From Armatimonadota bacterium (GTDB lineage: Bacteria; Armatimonadota; Fimbriimonadia; Fimbriimonadales; Fimbriimonadaceae): a stretch of DNA of 64,000 nt. The position numbers were made by a program, and so were the translations under genes. Below, piece by piece: positions 52,395-61,080 of this stretch; within the stretch, counting starts at the first letter, position 1; each line of letters starts with the position of its first letter. The stretch is taken from NCBI GenBank assembly GCA_017303935.1, contig JAFLBD010000002.1, positions 620,001 to 684,000 on the forward strand. The letters are read 5' to 3'. The notes under the pieces are model-generated. The model was not told the DNA's origin. It worked only from the letters and a program-made list of their open reading frames with translations, and ran no database searches.

Positions 52395-53348
52395 CTAGTT
52401 CTGGGTTTCAGAACCCACTAGCCAACACCGGGCATCGTGGCCCTGCTCCACGTTTCGCGGACCGGGTGCGATTTTGCACTTCTCAAATGCCGAACCACAC
52501 CGAGGCGAGAAGGCACATTCTGTTCCAATCTGGGTGAAATCGGGTGGCTGCCCTAAGAGGACCTGGAGTTTTGACTTCGACTTGTTTGGCATTGCCGCCA
52601 TCAAATTCTGGGTGTATGGGTGTCCAGGAGTTTTCAGCACTTTCGGCGTCGGACCTGTCTCAACGAATTGCCCCGCATATACGACTGCGATCTCGTCACA
52701 AATGGACGCGATCACGCCGATGTTGTGAGAAATGAGAATCACCGCAGTATTGCACTCGGCTTGCAAATCCAAGATCAGTCGCAGGATTTGTGCTTCGAGA
52801 GTCACATCGAGCGCAGTCGTCGGCTCGTCTGCAATAAGCAGCTTTGGCTTGCAGCAGAACGCAATCGCGATGACAACCCTTTGGCGCTGACCACCGCTAA
52901 GCTCATGCGGAAACTTCTTTGCGGCGAGCTCCGGATCAGGAATCCCCACTTTCTGAAGCATCTCTAACGCAATCGTGCGAGCGGCAGCTTTTCCCACTTC
53001 CTGGTGCAAGATCACCGCCTCTTCGATCTGGTCGCTGATGCGCATCAGCGGGTTCAAGCTGGTGAACGGGTCCTGCATCACAAGGGCGATGTCACCCCCT
53101 CGCAGGGCGTTCATTTCGCGCTCTTTCAGCCCAACGAGCTCGCGATTTTCAAACAGGATGGAACCCGGTACAACCCGAGCATGGGGAGGCAACATCCCCA
53201 TCAAAGAAAGCCCCAGCATCGACTTGCCACAGCCCGATTCGCCGACCAATCCAAGGGTTTGGCCCGGCTCCAGATCAAAGCTGATCCCTCGCAAGATGTG
53301 CGCAGGACCAATGCTGACATTTAGGTCGCGCACCGATAGCAGAGCCAT
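52395..53348 (-). CDS. OppD/DppD-type peptide ABC transporter ATPase
   Basis: A 317-residue ATPase of the oligopeptide/dipeptide/nickel uptake group. Walker [19 protein letters not shown], signature [13 protein letters not shown], Walker [14 protein letters not shown] and the C-terminal oligopeptide motif [17 protein letters not shown] with [14 protein letters not shown] are all present; the last probably binds an Fe-S cluster. ATG at 53348 gives MALLSVRDL; an earlier in-frame ATG at 53390 is less likely. No cognate permease, binding protein or OppF is adjacent, so it serves proteins encoded elsewhere. Confidence 0.88.
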   Translation of the reverse strand: MALLSVRDLNVSIGPAHILRGISFDLEPGQTLGLVGESGCGKSMLGLSLMGMLPPHARVVPGSILFENRELVGLKEREMNALRGGDIALVMQDPFTSLNPLMRISDQIEEAVILHQEVGKAAARTIALEMLQKVGIPDPELAAKKFPHELSGGQRQRVVIAIAFCCKPKLLIADEPTTALDVTLEAQILRLILDLQAECNTAVILISHNIGVIASICDEIAVVYAGQFVETGPTPKVLKTPGHPYTQNLMAAMPNKSKSKLQVLLGQPPDFTQIGTECAFSPRCGSAFEKCKIAPGPRNVEQGHDARCWLVGSETQN

Positions 53349-53462
53349 GTGCCTCATTATGACCTTACAAAAATTCTTTAGTCCCACCAAAGAAACTATT
53401 TGCAGGGTTCTGCCAGTATCCTTGCGGTGAGGCCAAATGCCTCACGACTAGAGGGAATCAAC

Positions 53463-56400
53463 TTGCTTAATCTTGCACTCACACTCTTAATCGGAGCTCA
53501 GCCAGCAGAAGTGCGGCTCCTCCGAAACCCCGATGTTTACGGGGATACCGTTGTCTTCAACTATGCGACCGACCTTTGGGTGATGAACACCAAAGACGGC
53601 ATCGCACGCCGACTCACCAGCCATCCAGGTACCGAATCCAGAGCGAGATTTAGCCCAGATGGAAAGCAAATCTCGTTCACCGGTACCTACGACGGAAACG
53701 CAGACATCTACGTGGTTGACACTGACGGAGGCGAACCAAAGCGGCTGACCTTCAACGGCGGCCCTGACGTGAACCAAGACTGGACGCCAGACGGAAAGAT
53801 CGCATTCTCCTCCGCGATGGGCACGTTCACCAACCGCAACATGCGATTGTCGGTGGTCTCGCCAAACGGCAGCATGCCAGAGCTCACCCCGATTCAGGAA
53901 ATTGCGGAACTCAGCTATAGCCCAGACGGCAAAACACTCGCCTACAACCGGGCGAATAGCCAGCCATTCAACTGGCGACGCTATCGCGGTGGAACTCAGG
54001 GGCGAATCAGCTTCTACAACTTCGCCGAGAACAAGTATTGGGAGCTACCTGCCGGACGAGAACAAAGCTATTCACCGATGTGGGTCGGCAACAAGGTGTT
54101 CTACATTTCCGACAAGGACTTTGGCACTCGAAACCTGTTCGCTGCGGATGTTGATTCTAAGAAAGCAACACGGTTGACCAGCTTTAAGGACGCCGACATC
54201 AAGTTCCCAGCAACCGACGGAAAAACGATCGTTTGGGAACGAGACGGATTCCTGGAATCGTACGACATCAAGTCTGAAAAGGTCACTCGCGTCAAGGCTT
54301 ATATTCCTACCGACAACGTTGCTTCCCGCCCGCGACTTCGCAATGTTGGTGACAGTATCGGCGGATTTGACCTCGGCCCGACTGGTCAGCGATTGATGAT
54401 CGATGGTCGCGGAGACATCTTCAGCGTTCCTGCGCGGTCTGGCGACACAAGAAATCTCACCGAAACCCAGGGCGTTCGCGAGCAAAATCCTGACTGGTCA
54501 CCAGACGGCAAGTTGGTTGCGTACATCAGCGATGCCAGTGGTGAAAAGCAGCTTTACACCCGTCCACAGATGGGCGGCGAAGCCAAAAAGATCACCGTCG
54601 ACAAGCTGATCAACGGTTTCCAATGGACACCGGATGGCAAGGGATTCTTGTACACCACCAGCGACGGAAGGCTGATCCACAAGGATGGAGCAACTGGTGC
54701 CGAGACAATGATCTTCAAGAACGACTGGCAAGCCAATCCGGTGTACGACATGAGTCAAGACGGCTCGACGATCGCGTATTGCAAGCCAGGCAACAACCTG
54801 CAAAGCTCGATCTATCTGTACGACGTCGCCACCAAGAAGGCCACGAAGATCACCGAAGGTTACTACGACGACTCCAATCTGTCGTTCGACATGAACGGTA
54901 AGTTCTTGTACGTGGTCTCAACCCGAACATTCGCCCCAACTGGCGGTGCGTTCGAGTTCATGATGAACATGGAAGCCGGGCAGCGCGTTTACGCGATCTC
55001 TCTGGATAAGAGCACGCCAAACCCGATGATGCGGCCTGGTGACGAAGAACCAACCGGCGAAGAAGGCGCACCGGCACAGCCAGCAGGCGAGCCATCAAAG
55101 AAGATGAAGATCGACTACGATGGCATCGAAGATCGCTTCATTCCTCTGCCATTCGCGCCAGCAAACTACCGCGTGATGGGCGTTAGCAACGGAGTGCTTG
55201 TGTTCTCGCAGTCCGGTATCACGCTCTGGAGCTTTGCAGCTAGAGCTCCACTTCCGATCTATGAAGGCCCGCTCTTCAATGTCTCGCTCAACGACAAGCG
55301 AAACAAGATGGCGATCCAAACCCCGCTCGGCATCTCGATCATGGGCGTCGCCCCTGGCCAAGATCCAAACGCAGGAAAGGTGAGCACCGCTGGCATGGAC
55401 ATGATGTGGGATCCGCGCGCCGAATGGAAGCAGATCTTCAACGAAGTCTGGCGATGGGAGCGCGACGTTTACTACGATCCAAACATGCTTGGCCTAGACT
55501 GGAACGCGATCGGAAAGCAGTACGAAGCCTATCTGCCTTACGTCAATCACCACGCTGACCTGAACTATGTTCTCGGCGGATTGATCGGCGAACTCGGCAC
55601 AGGCCACGCTTATGTGAGCGGCGGCGAAATGGGCGACATGGGACGACCAGTTCCTGTGGGTCATCTCGGAGCGGACTATGCCGTTTCCGGTGGATTCGTC
55701 AAGTTCGCCAAGGTCTACAAGGGCCTAAACTTTGAAGAAGGCCGCCGCGGACCGCTTGGCGATATTGGAGTCGATGTCAAGGACGGCGATTATCTGCTCG
55801 AAATCGATGGCGCGAAGGTCACTGCGAACCAAGATTTGCACGCCCTGATGCAAAACAAGGTTGGCAAAACCGTGACGATCACCGTGAATGGTTCGCCAAC
55901 CATGACCGGTGCTCGCAAGTACAAGGTCCGTCCGATCGCCAACGAAACCGAGTTGCGATACATCAGCTGGGTGGAAAAGAACCGAAAGTACGTCGCGGCA
56001 AAAACCGGCGGCAAGATCGGTTATCTGCACATCCCGGACACTTCGATCCCAGGCGTGATCGAGTTCATGAAGGGATTCTATAGCCAAACCGACAAGGAAG
56101 GCTGGATTTTTGACGAGCGCAACAACGGCGGCGGCATGATCCCAACCTTCTTCGTGGAGTTCTTGCAGCGCGAAGTCGTGGCCAAGATGAAGGCTAGAAA
56201 TTGGAACGACATCGGATTCCCAGTCGGCACTCTGGAAGGCGCAAAGGTCATGATGATCAACGAAAATGCGGGATCGGGCGGCGACATGTTGCCGTGGCTG
56301 TTCCGCGAAGCAAAGCTCGGGCCGCTCGTCGGCACCCGAACTTGGGGCGGCTTGGTCGGTATCCAAGGCGGCGCGCCGCTGGTCGATGGAACCTCGGTGA

Positions 56401-56621
56401 CTGCGCCAGGATTCGGTATCTACGATCACAAGGCGGGCAAGTGGATCGCTGAAAACGAAGGCATCTCGCCAGACGTTCAAGTCGACCTGCGCCCTGACCT
56501 GCTGGCTCGCGGAATCGACGCACAACTGGATAAGGCCATCGAAGTGGTGGTCGATCTCGCCAAGAAGCAACGCCGCGAATCCAAAACCCCTGCATTCCCG
56601 AGACCAAAGCCTGGTCAATAA
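53463..56621 (+). CDS. tricorn-type protease (S41 family) with beta-propeller and PDZ domain
   Basis: A 1052-residue secreted peptidase. I start at TTG 53463, because GAGGG lies at 53451-53455 with proper spacing and the protein then begins with a signal peptide (LNLALTLLIGAQPAE). An N-terminal beta-propeller follows, with repeated SPDGK-type blades (ARFSPDGKQISFTGTYDGNA, YSPDGKTLAYN, WSPDGKLVAYIS, WTPDGKGFLYTT). The C-terminal half has a PDZ domain (DVKDGDYLLEIDGAKV, about 770-820) and an S41 protease with the catalytic Ser in NENAGSGGDMLPWLF. It probably degrades peptides in the periplasm. Length fits tricorn core proteins. Confidence 0.93.
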   Translation: MLNLALTLLIGAQPAEVRLLRNPDVYGDTVVFNYATDLWVMNTKDGIARRLTSHPGTESRARFSPDGKQISFTGTYDGNADIYVVDTDGGEPKRLTFNGGPDVNQDWTPDGKIAFSSAMGTFTNRNMRLSVVSPNGSMPELTPIQEIAELSYSPDGKTLAYNRANSQPFNWRRYRGGTQGRISFYNFAENKYWELPAGREQSYSPMWVGNKVFYISDKDFGTRNLFAADVDSKKATRLTSFKDADIKFPATDGKTIVWERDGFLESYDIKSEKVTRVKAYIPTDNVASRPRLRNVGDSIGGFDLGPTGQRLMIDGRGDIFSVPARSGDTRNLTETQGVREQNPDWSPDGKLVAYISDASGEKQLYTRPQMGGEAKKITVDKLINGFQWTPDGKGFLYTTSDGRLIHKDGATGAETMIFKNDWQANPVYDMSQDGSTIAYCKPGNNLQSSIYLYDVATKKATKITEGYYDDSNLSFDMNGKFLYVVSTRTFAPTGGAFEFMMNMEAGQRVYAISLDKSTPNPMMRPGDEEPTGEEGAPAQPAGEPSKKMKIDYDGIEDRFIPLPFAPANYRVMGVSNGVLVFSQSGITLWSFAARAPLPIYEGPLFNVSLNDKRNKMAIQTPLGISIMGVAPGQDPNAGKVSTAGMDMMWDPRAEWKQIFNEVWRWERDVYYDPNMLGLDWNAIGKQYEAYLPYVNHHADLNYVLGGLIGELGTGHAYVSGGEMGDMGRPVPVGHLGADYAVSGGFVKFAKVYKGLNFEEGRRGPLGDIGVDVKDGDYLLEIDGAKVTANQDLHALMQNKVGKTVTITVNGSPTMTGARKYKVRPIANETELRYISWVEKNRKYVAAKTGGKIGYLHIPDTSIPGVIEFMKGFYSQTDKEGWIFDERNNGGGMIPTFFVEFLQREVVAKMKARNWNDIGFPVGTLEGAKVMMINENAGSGGDMLPWLFREAKLGPLVGTRTWGGLVGIQGGAPLVDGTSVTAPGFGIYDHKAGKWIAENEGISPDVQVDLRPDLLARGIDAQLDKAIEVVVDLAKKQRRESKTPAFPRPKPGQ

Positions 56622-56649
56622 GTTGTAGGAGAATTCGTTCTCGGCGAAC

Positions 56650-56689
56650 ACACATCGCATCCCCAATCGGGGATGCGATGTGTTGTTTA
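56650..56689 (+). terminator. strong hairpin after the tricorn gene, probable terminator
   Basis: ACACATCGCATCCCC (56650-56664) pairs perfectly with GGGGATGCGATGTGT (56669-56683) around AATC. The T-run afterwards (TGTTT) is short, so it may instead be an intergenic palindrome. Confidence 0.6.
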
Positions 56690-56718
56690 GACCCTAAAGC
56701 TGATCAGTTCATTCGATT

Positions 56719-56874
56719 CCCCCTCATTGGCGCAGCCCATGAGGGGGGTTAGGGGGGAGAAAGCACCCTGATTTTGGCGAAGCCGTTGAATCGGGCAGTA
56801 ATGCGGTCCCTGTCCGCCGGGATGTTTTGCCCACCCACCCCGCTCGCCTTCGTCTCGCTCCCACATCCCGGCGG
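56719..56874. repeat. cluster of palindromic intergenic repeats
   Basis: Within this gene-poor gap (56622-56940) CCCCCTCAT (56719-56727) pairs with ATGAGGGGG (56739-56747), followed by GGTTAGGGGGGA. Further on, CCGCCGGGATGT (56814-56825) pairs perfectly with ACATCCCGGCGG (56863-56874) across 37 bases. They look like a REP- or MITE-like palindromic element; a genome search for copies would decide. Confidence 0.55.
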
Positions 56875-56940
56875 AACGAGTACGGTCCAAAGGGTGCTAT
56901 AGCTGGCTTTTCAATTCTATAATGGTTCGGGACTACGAAG

Positions 56941-57534
56941 ATGATTGCTCTCTTTGCCGCAGTATGGCTTTCGATCTCACTCTCGGGGGTAGAGGACAAA
57001 TCTGAACTAGATGAAGTTATTCTCGGCCAGAGCAAAAGCGTCACAACGTACTGCCGTAAGAACAAGTTGGCGCCCTATTATTCTCAATATGCATCTTTCA
57101 TAACGGACCAACAAAAGCGAGTGCAATTGCAATTGTCCGACGAATATGAGCCATCCGGTTTTGGAGATGTCGTTACAGATCACGGAGCCTATTCATGCGT
57201 TAGGACTCTTGTAGCAGGTCTGACTTGGGATTCACTCAAAGTATTTAAGCGTGCTGAGGGCGCAAAGGTTTCGGAGTTCTTAACGCCTCCAAACTCGCGC
57301 CAATATAGCTTGAGAGGCGGCATTGTCTTTGAAAACTTATCGACAGAAGAGGTTGCGACGAAGTCCCACGAGCAGAAGACTTGGACTACGTACATCCAGG
57401 GCAATGGTAGCGTGGTCGAATACCGTGTTCCTAAAGGATATTGCTATTTCTACACAGACGAAGAATCTGTGAATGTTGTGATCAACGATGAATGCACGAA
57501 AAGGACAATCGAGATATTTAGACGCCCGAAGTAA
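56941..57534 (+). CDS. hypothetical secreted protein
   Basis: A 197-residue protein with a weak N-terminal signal (MIALFAAVWLSISLSG). I recognise no domain. The sequence is mixed alpha/beta with many Tyr, Thr and Glu (VVTDHGAYSCVRTLVAGLTWDS) and is AT-richer than the core genes. It lies next to orphan Rhs fragments, so a polymorphic-toxin immunity protein is conceivable, but this is only context. Confidence 0.55.
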   Translation: MIALFAAVWLSISLSGVEDKSELDEVILGQSKSVTTYCRKNKLAPYYSQYASFITDQQKRVQLQLSDEYEPSGFGDVVTDHGAYSCVRTLVAGLTWDSLKVFKRAEGAKVSEFLTPPNSRQYSLRGGIVFENLSTEEVATKSHEQKTWTTYIQGNGSVVEYRVPKGYCYFYTDEESVNVVINDECTKRTIEIFRRPK

Positions 57535-58021
57535 GTCATCCGCAGGTTATACGAGGGAATCTGTACTAAAGGATCTGCTTCATGGCTACAAGTTGGTGGG
57601 GCCAATGAACTGCCTAGTCATTCCGGTCGCTCATGAATGCGAACGGGAATATTGGCATGAAATAGAATCATCAGTTCTGAAAAATTCCAATGAATTCAAT
57701 GTTTTAGAGATACACTTCTCGTCGCTATTTATCCTGACGCGAAAGGCGTTTGCTCACTTCTTACCGCTTGCCTTGTATCCCTTGTTATTGTGTACAACAT
57801 GTGGTCTTGAGGATCGCCTTTACGATATTCTGGACAAGACGAATGGCAGGATTCCATCGGAGATTCCTGAGCCGCTTGTTCGGCCTTCCATCAATCTGCT
57901 CCAGCTAGTGTTAGCTTCCGAGCATCTCTTTGAACTCACCGTTGATAGTTCAGCTCGCCAAGGCCAAGTTAGGAAAGCGATGCTTATCCGGATGCAGAAA
58001 GCGCTCGAAGCCCGTGCATAG
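57488..58021 (+). CDS. hypothetical protein upstream of an orphan Rhs fragment
   Basis: A protein of up to 177 residues that I do not recognise. ATG at 57605 (MNCLVIPVAHECER) is an alternative start and would avoid the 47-base overlap with the preceding gene. Notable segments are FNVLEIHFSSLFILTRKAFA, LPLALYPLLLCTTCGLEDRL and INLLQLVLASEHLFEL. It is a plausible immunity or accessory protein, by neighbourhood only. Confidence 0.45.
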   Translation: MNARKGQSRYLDARSKSSAGYTRESVLKDLLHGYKLVGPMNCLVIPVAHECEREYWHEIESSVLKNSNEFNVLEIHFSSLFILTRKAFAHFLPLALYPLLLCTTCGLEDRLYDILDKTNGRIPSEIPEPLVRPSINLLQLVLASEHLFELTVDSSARQGQVRKAMLIRMQKALEARA

Positions 58022-58114
58022 CCTTTCGCCCTCTGTTTGAATGTCTTCCGGCGGAGTCCTTGAGGTTCGGCCACGGACTGGTCGCAGAACATTCCTGGTC
58101 TTAGGGGTATCGAG

Positions 58115-58921
58115 ATGCAGCGGACTCGGGTCTATAATGCTTCATGGCAGGAGCAGTATCCGCTCTATGATGGGCACGGCAACATGATTTCCGCGCTGAA
58201 GATCACGAGGCCAGCGCTGAGTGGTGGCTACTACTCCGGCACGACCACGTATGCAACTTCCACAGACAGAAAGTACGACGTTTGGGGAGCCGTGCGCGGG
58301 AACAATAAGACGGGATACTCCTACAACCGCTACTGCGCCAACCTCGGGCATGTTGCGGATGACGACACCGGCCTTATCTACATGAGGGCGAGGTACTACG
58401 AGCCTGGAACGGGGAGGTTCATTAGCGAGGATCCTGCGATGGATGGATCAAACTGGTACACGTATTGCGACAATGAGCCTGTAAGCGGTGTCGACTATTC
58501 TGGTAAATCCAGAACGGACGCCATAGCCGGGATAGCGTATGCTGGGATGGCAGTACTTAGCGCGTACTTAACAATAAGCACTGCAACAAATGGCACAGCT
58601 TCGGGAATAGGCTCGATGTTAGGTGGTGGAATTACGTTGGGTTTCAGCGCAATGGCTACGTACTACTACTTGCTTGCGCTTAGTGGGTCCAGTGCTGAAG
58701 GCAAGCTGAAGCTAGGCGTAGCTGGAGTAGTCACCGCATTGCTGATGTCTGGTTTTGACAGGCTACTCATTGCTACTTCTAAGGCAATCGATGAGATGGG
58801 CAAACTAGCAAAAGTTGCAGGCGGAGTAGCTCTTAAAGCGGGAAGCCTTATGGCTGGCTATGCCTTAGCATTACTTGCAGCATTGATGCTGATCTCTGAG
58901 GAAGAATGGAACGGTGCATAA
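58115..58921 (+). CDS. orphan Rhs C-terminal fragment with a hydrophobic tip
   Basis: A 268-residue remnant of an Rhs/YD-repeat protein. It starts in the Rhs core (PLYDGHGNMISALKI, KYDVWGAVRGNNKTGYSYNR) and carries the complete Rhs-associated border GLIYMRARYYEPGTGRFISEDPAMDGSNWYTYCDNEPV. After the border comes a variable ~125-residue tip with several membrane-like helices (IAYAGMAVLSAYLTI, MLGGGITLGFSAMATYYYLLA, GYALALLAALMLI). It lacks the long N-terminal shell and signal, so it is either silent or an orphan C-terminal cassette awaiting recombination into a full Rhs gene. A short membrane protein gene overlaps its end, the usual place for immunity. Confidence 0.75.
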   Translation: MQRTRVYNASWQEQYPLYDGHGNMISALKITRPALSGGYYSGTTTYATSTDRKYDVWGAVRGNNKTGYSYNRYCANLGHVADDDTGLIYMRARYYEPGTGRFISEDPAMDGSNWYTYCDNEPVSGVDYSGKSRTDAIAGIAYAGMAVLSAYLTISTATNGTASGIGSMLGGGITLGFSAMATYYYLLALSGSSAEGKLKLGVAGVVTALLMSGFDRLLIATSKAIDEMGKLAKVAGGVALKAGSLMAGYALALLAALMLISEEEWNGA

Positions 58922-59144
58922 TGCTTTCAAAAGCGCGATCGTAAGAGGTCTCTGCATACTAGCCGAGCCCTATTTTACAATCCCATTTGCTCTAATACTC
59001 TATCCTTTTGCTGGCATTCGAAATACAGCTATTCTAGGCTCGAGTCTATTTGTATTTGGCATTATTGCGGTCGGGTATAAGAGAAGTATTACTAAGCCTG
59101 AAAAAGCGCATCCAGCGCAAGATTTCATGGAGAATGGGGAGTAG
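58914..59144 (+). CDS. small membrane protein, possible immunity protein
   Basis: A 76-residue protein with two hydrophobic segments (YFTIPFALILYPFAG and TAILGSSLFVFGIIAVGY). Its start overlaps the Rhs fragment by eight bases. Immunity proteins of membrane-active Rhs tips are often such small membrane proteins, so the role is plausible but inferred from position alone. Confidence 0.5.
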   Translation: MHNAFKSAIVRGLCILAEPYFTIPFALILYPFAGIRNTAILGSSLFVFGIIAVGYKRSITKPEKAHPAQDFMENGE

Positions 59145-59192
59145 ATCAGCTTGGGAGAGTGCGATTCATTGTTCTAGGATGCGAACGATGTT

Positions 59193-59579
59193 GTGAAGGA
59201 TACGACCACGCTTTACCGTTACGATGGCCAAATGGGGATCGGTGAAACCTACTACTATGCAACGGCGAATAATCCATACGCGGTGGACATAGCCCAGAAC
59301 ATCGTCGGTCCACGCGGGATTGAAGCCCAGATCACTCGGGTCAACGGCGGAACCCCAAACACCAAGTATCCGGTGTATGATGGGCATGGAAACATGATCT
59401 CGCAAGTTTCGATCAACCAGAGCTACAACGCGGTTTCGGGCACATGGTCGAACTCGGGCATGAGCCTGGGCAACAACCGCAAGTACGACGCCTGGCGCAA
59501 ACTCGGGCGGGTATCCCAACAACCGCTACTGCGCCAACCTCAATTCAGCTCTTGCGCTACCGTGTTGATATTTCATTGA
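59193..59579 (+). pseudogene. second orphan Rhs fragment, frameshifted
   Basis: An Rhs core piece with YRYDGQMGIGETYYYATAN and KYPVYDGHGNMISQVSINQ, matching the fragment at 58115. After KYDAWRKLG the frame breaks. A GGGTATCCC stretch at about 59512 continues in another frame as CAACCGCTACTGCGCCAACC, identical to the DNA of the first fragment, so the coding sequence has lost alignment and the border and tip are missing. This is a dead remnant. Confidence 0.75.
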
Positions 59580-59829
59580 AACTCTGTAGAAATGCGATCC
59601 TGAAAGGCAAGCTATGCCAAAGAGCAGATCAAAAAAAACTGCACTCGAGGATAGCCGTACAGGTCCGAGTCGCCGGCCATGTGTGCGTGCAGTGTGCGTG
59701 CAGTGTCCATGCATCTCGCCGCTTGGACAGACTGAGGATTCTGGGCGCAAATGCCATCAACCCTGCCGAGAAACCACCTTTCAAAACAGAAAAATCCCGC
59801 GCGGAGGCGAGATTGTGAATCTAAAATAG
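59580..59829. other. stretch without a supported gene; short tandem repeat
   Basis: No gene is convincing here. An 11-base unit GTGTGCGTGCA is repeated in tandem at 59681-59702. The rest is probably debris between the Rhs remnants and the tRNA. Confidence 0.5.
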
Positions 59830-59904
59830 TGGCTGCCGCAGTAGGATTCGAACCTACGACCCGCTGATTAACAGTCAGCTGCTCTACCACTGAGCTATGC
59901 GGCA
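59830..59904 (-). tRNA. tRNA-Asn (GTT)
   Basis: A full cloverleaf on the minus strand: acceptor TGCCGCA/TGCGGCA, D-arm GCTC-GAGC, anticodon loop CTGTTAA (GTT), T-arm GTAGG-TTCGAAT-CCTAC, discriminator G and encoded CCA. Its 3' end faces the Rhs debris. Confidence 0.96.
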
Positions 59905-60078
59905 ATATGTCCCAAAGAATGTACCCTACAATTGTGGCCCGCGCAACCGCCATCTGCAGGGACGGGATGAAAAAAGCTCGCACAAACCCCGGCGCGCGAA
60001 CCTAACAAAACTTGGTTACCCAAGATAGACTATCATCATAGGCAATCGGCCTTGATCTCAAACAAGGGAGTTTGAACC

Positions 60079-61029
60079 ATGGATTATAACCTTCACCTCG
60101 ATTTTCTCCGCGTGACCGAAGCGGCCGCCCTTTCTTGTGCCAAATGGGTGGGCAAGGGCGAACGCGCCAATGCTGACCAGGCTGCTTGCGAAGGCATGCG
60201 AAACACCCTGGGCCAGATGGACATTGACGGCACCATCGTGATTGGTGAAGGGGAGCGCGACGAGGCTCCGATGCTGTACATCGGCGAAAAGGTCGGCAAC
60301 GGCAATGGCCCGGCGGTGATGATCGCGGTGGACCCTCTTGAAGGCACGAACCTTTGCGCCAACGGTACTCCAAACGCGATTGCGGTTTTGGCGGCGGCGG
60401 TCGAGGGTCGTGGATTCTTGATGCATGCGCCGGACTGCTATATGGAGAAGCTGGTCGTCGGCCAAGAGTGCAAGGGCGTGGTGGACATCACTTTGCCGCC
60501 CCGCGTGAACGTGCGATTGATGGCCAAAGCTCTGGGCAAGGATATTGACGAGATCACGGTGGGTGTTTTGGAGCGACCTCGGCACGACCAGTTGATCGCG
60601 GATATTCGTGAAGTGGGCGCGCGCGTTCACCTCATTCCGGATGGTGACCTTTCGATTGCGATTGCGTCGCTCGACCCAGATTCGGGCGTGGACGCTTTGA
60701 TGGGAATCGGTGGCGCGCCAGAAGGCGTGATCAGCGCAGCGGCTGTGATGTGTGTTGGCGGCGAAATGCAAGCGAGGCTGCGGTTCCAGTCTGATGAACA
60801 GCGCGAGCGTGCTATCAAGATGGTGAAGGGCGATGTGGACCGAGTTTTCCGCGCGGAAGATCTGGCCAACGGCGACGTGATGTTCGCGGCGACGGGTGTG
60901 ACTAGCGGGGACTTGCTCCGAGGCGTTCGCTATCGACGCGGAACGGCGATCACCGAATCTATCGTGATGACCAGCGATACCGGAGCGATCCGCCGAATCG
61001 AAACCCATCACCGCACCAACCCGAATTAG
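60079..61029 (+). CDS. glpX: class II fructose-1,6-bisphosphatase
   Basis: A 316-residue GlpX-type FBPase that removes the 1-phosphate in gluconeogenesis. Metal and substrate motifs are MDIDGTIVIGEGERDEAPML, GPAVMIAVDPLEGTNLCANG and GGAPEGVISAAAVMCVGGEM. Length matches the class. AAGGGAG lies 8-15 bases before the ATG. It stands alone behind the tRNA-Asn and, with PfkA elsewhere in the window, gives both directions of the fructose-phosphate step. Confidence 0.95.
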   Translation: MDYNLHLDFLRVTEAAALSCAKWVGKGERANADQAACEGMRNTLGQMDIDGTIVIGEGERDEAPMLYIGEKVGNGNGPAVMIAVDPLEGTNLCANGTPNAIAVLAAAVEGRGFLMHAPDCYMEKLVVGQECKGVVDITLPPRVNVRLMAKALGKDIDEITVGVLERPRHDQLIADIREVGARVHLIPDGDLSIAIASLDPDSGVDALMGIGGAPEGVISAAAVMCVGGEMQARLRFQSDEQRERAIKMVKGDVDRVFRAEDLANGDVMFAATGVTSGDLLRGVRYRRGTAITESIVMTSDTGAIRRIETHHRTNPN

Positions 61030-61080
61030 GCATTTTCGAGAGAATTGCTGTAAAGTAAGACTACTTTTGGTGCTTTAGCT

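Noticed and set aside
59614-59829. A 71-codon frame before tRNA-Asn
   Set aside because: Begins plausibly (MPKSRSKK) but then runs through a tandem repeat with Cys/Arg-rich noise.
60058-61011. A 317-codon open frame opposite glpX
   Set aside because: His/Arg-rich shadow of a strongly conserved gene.
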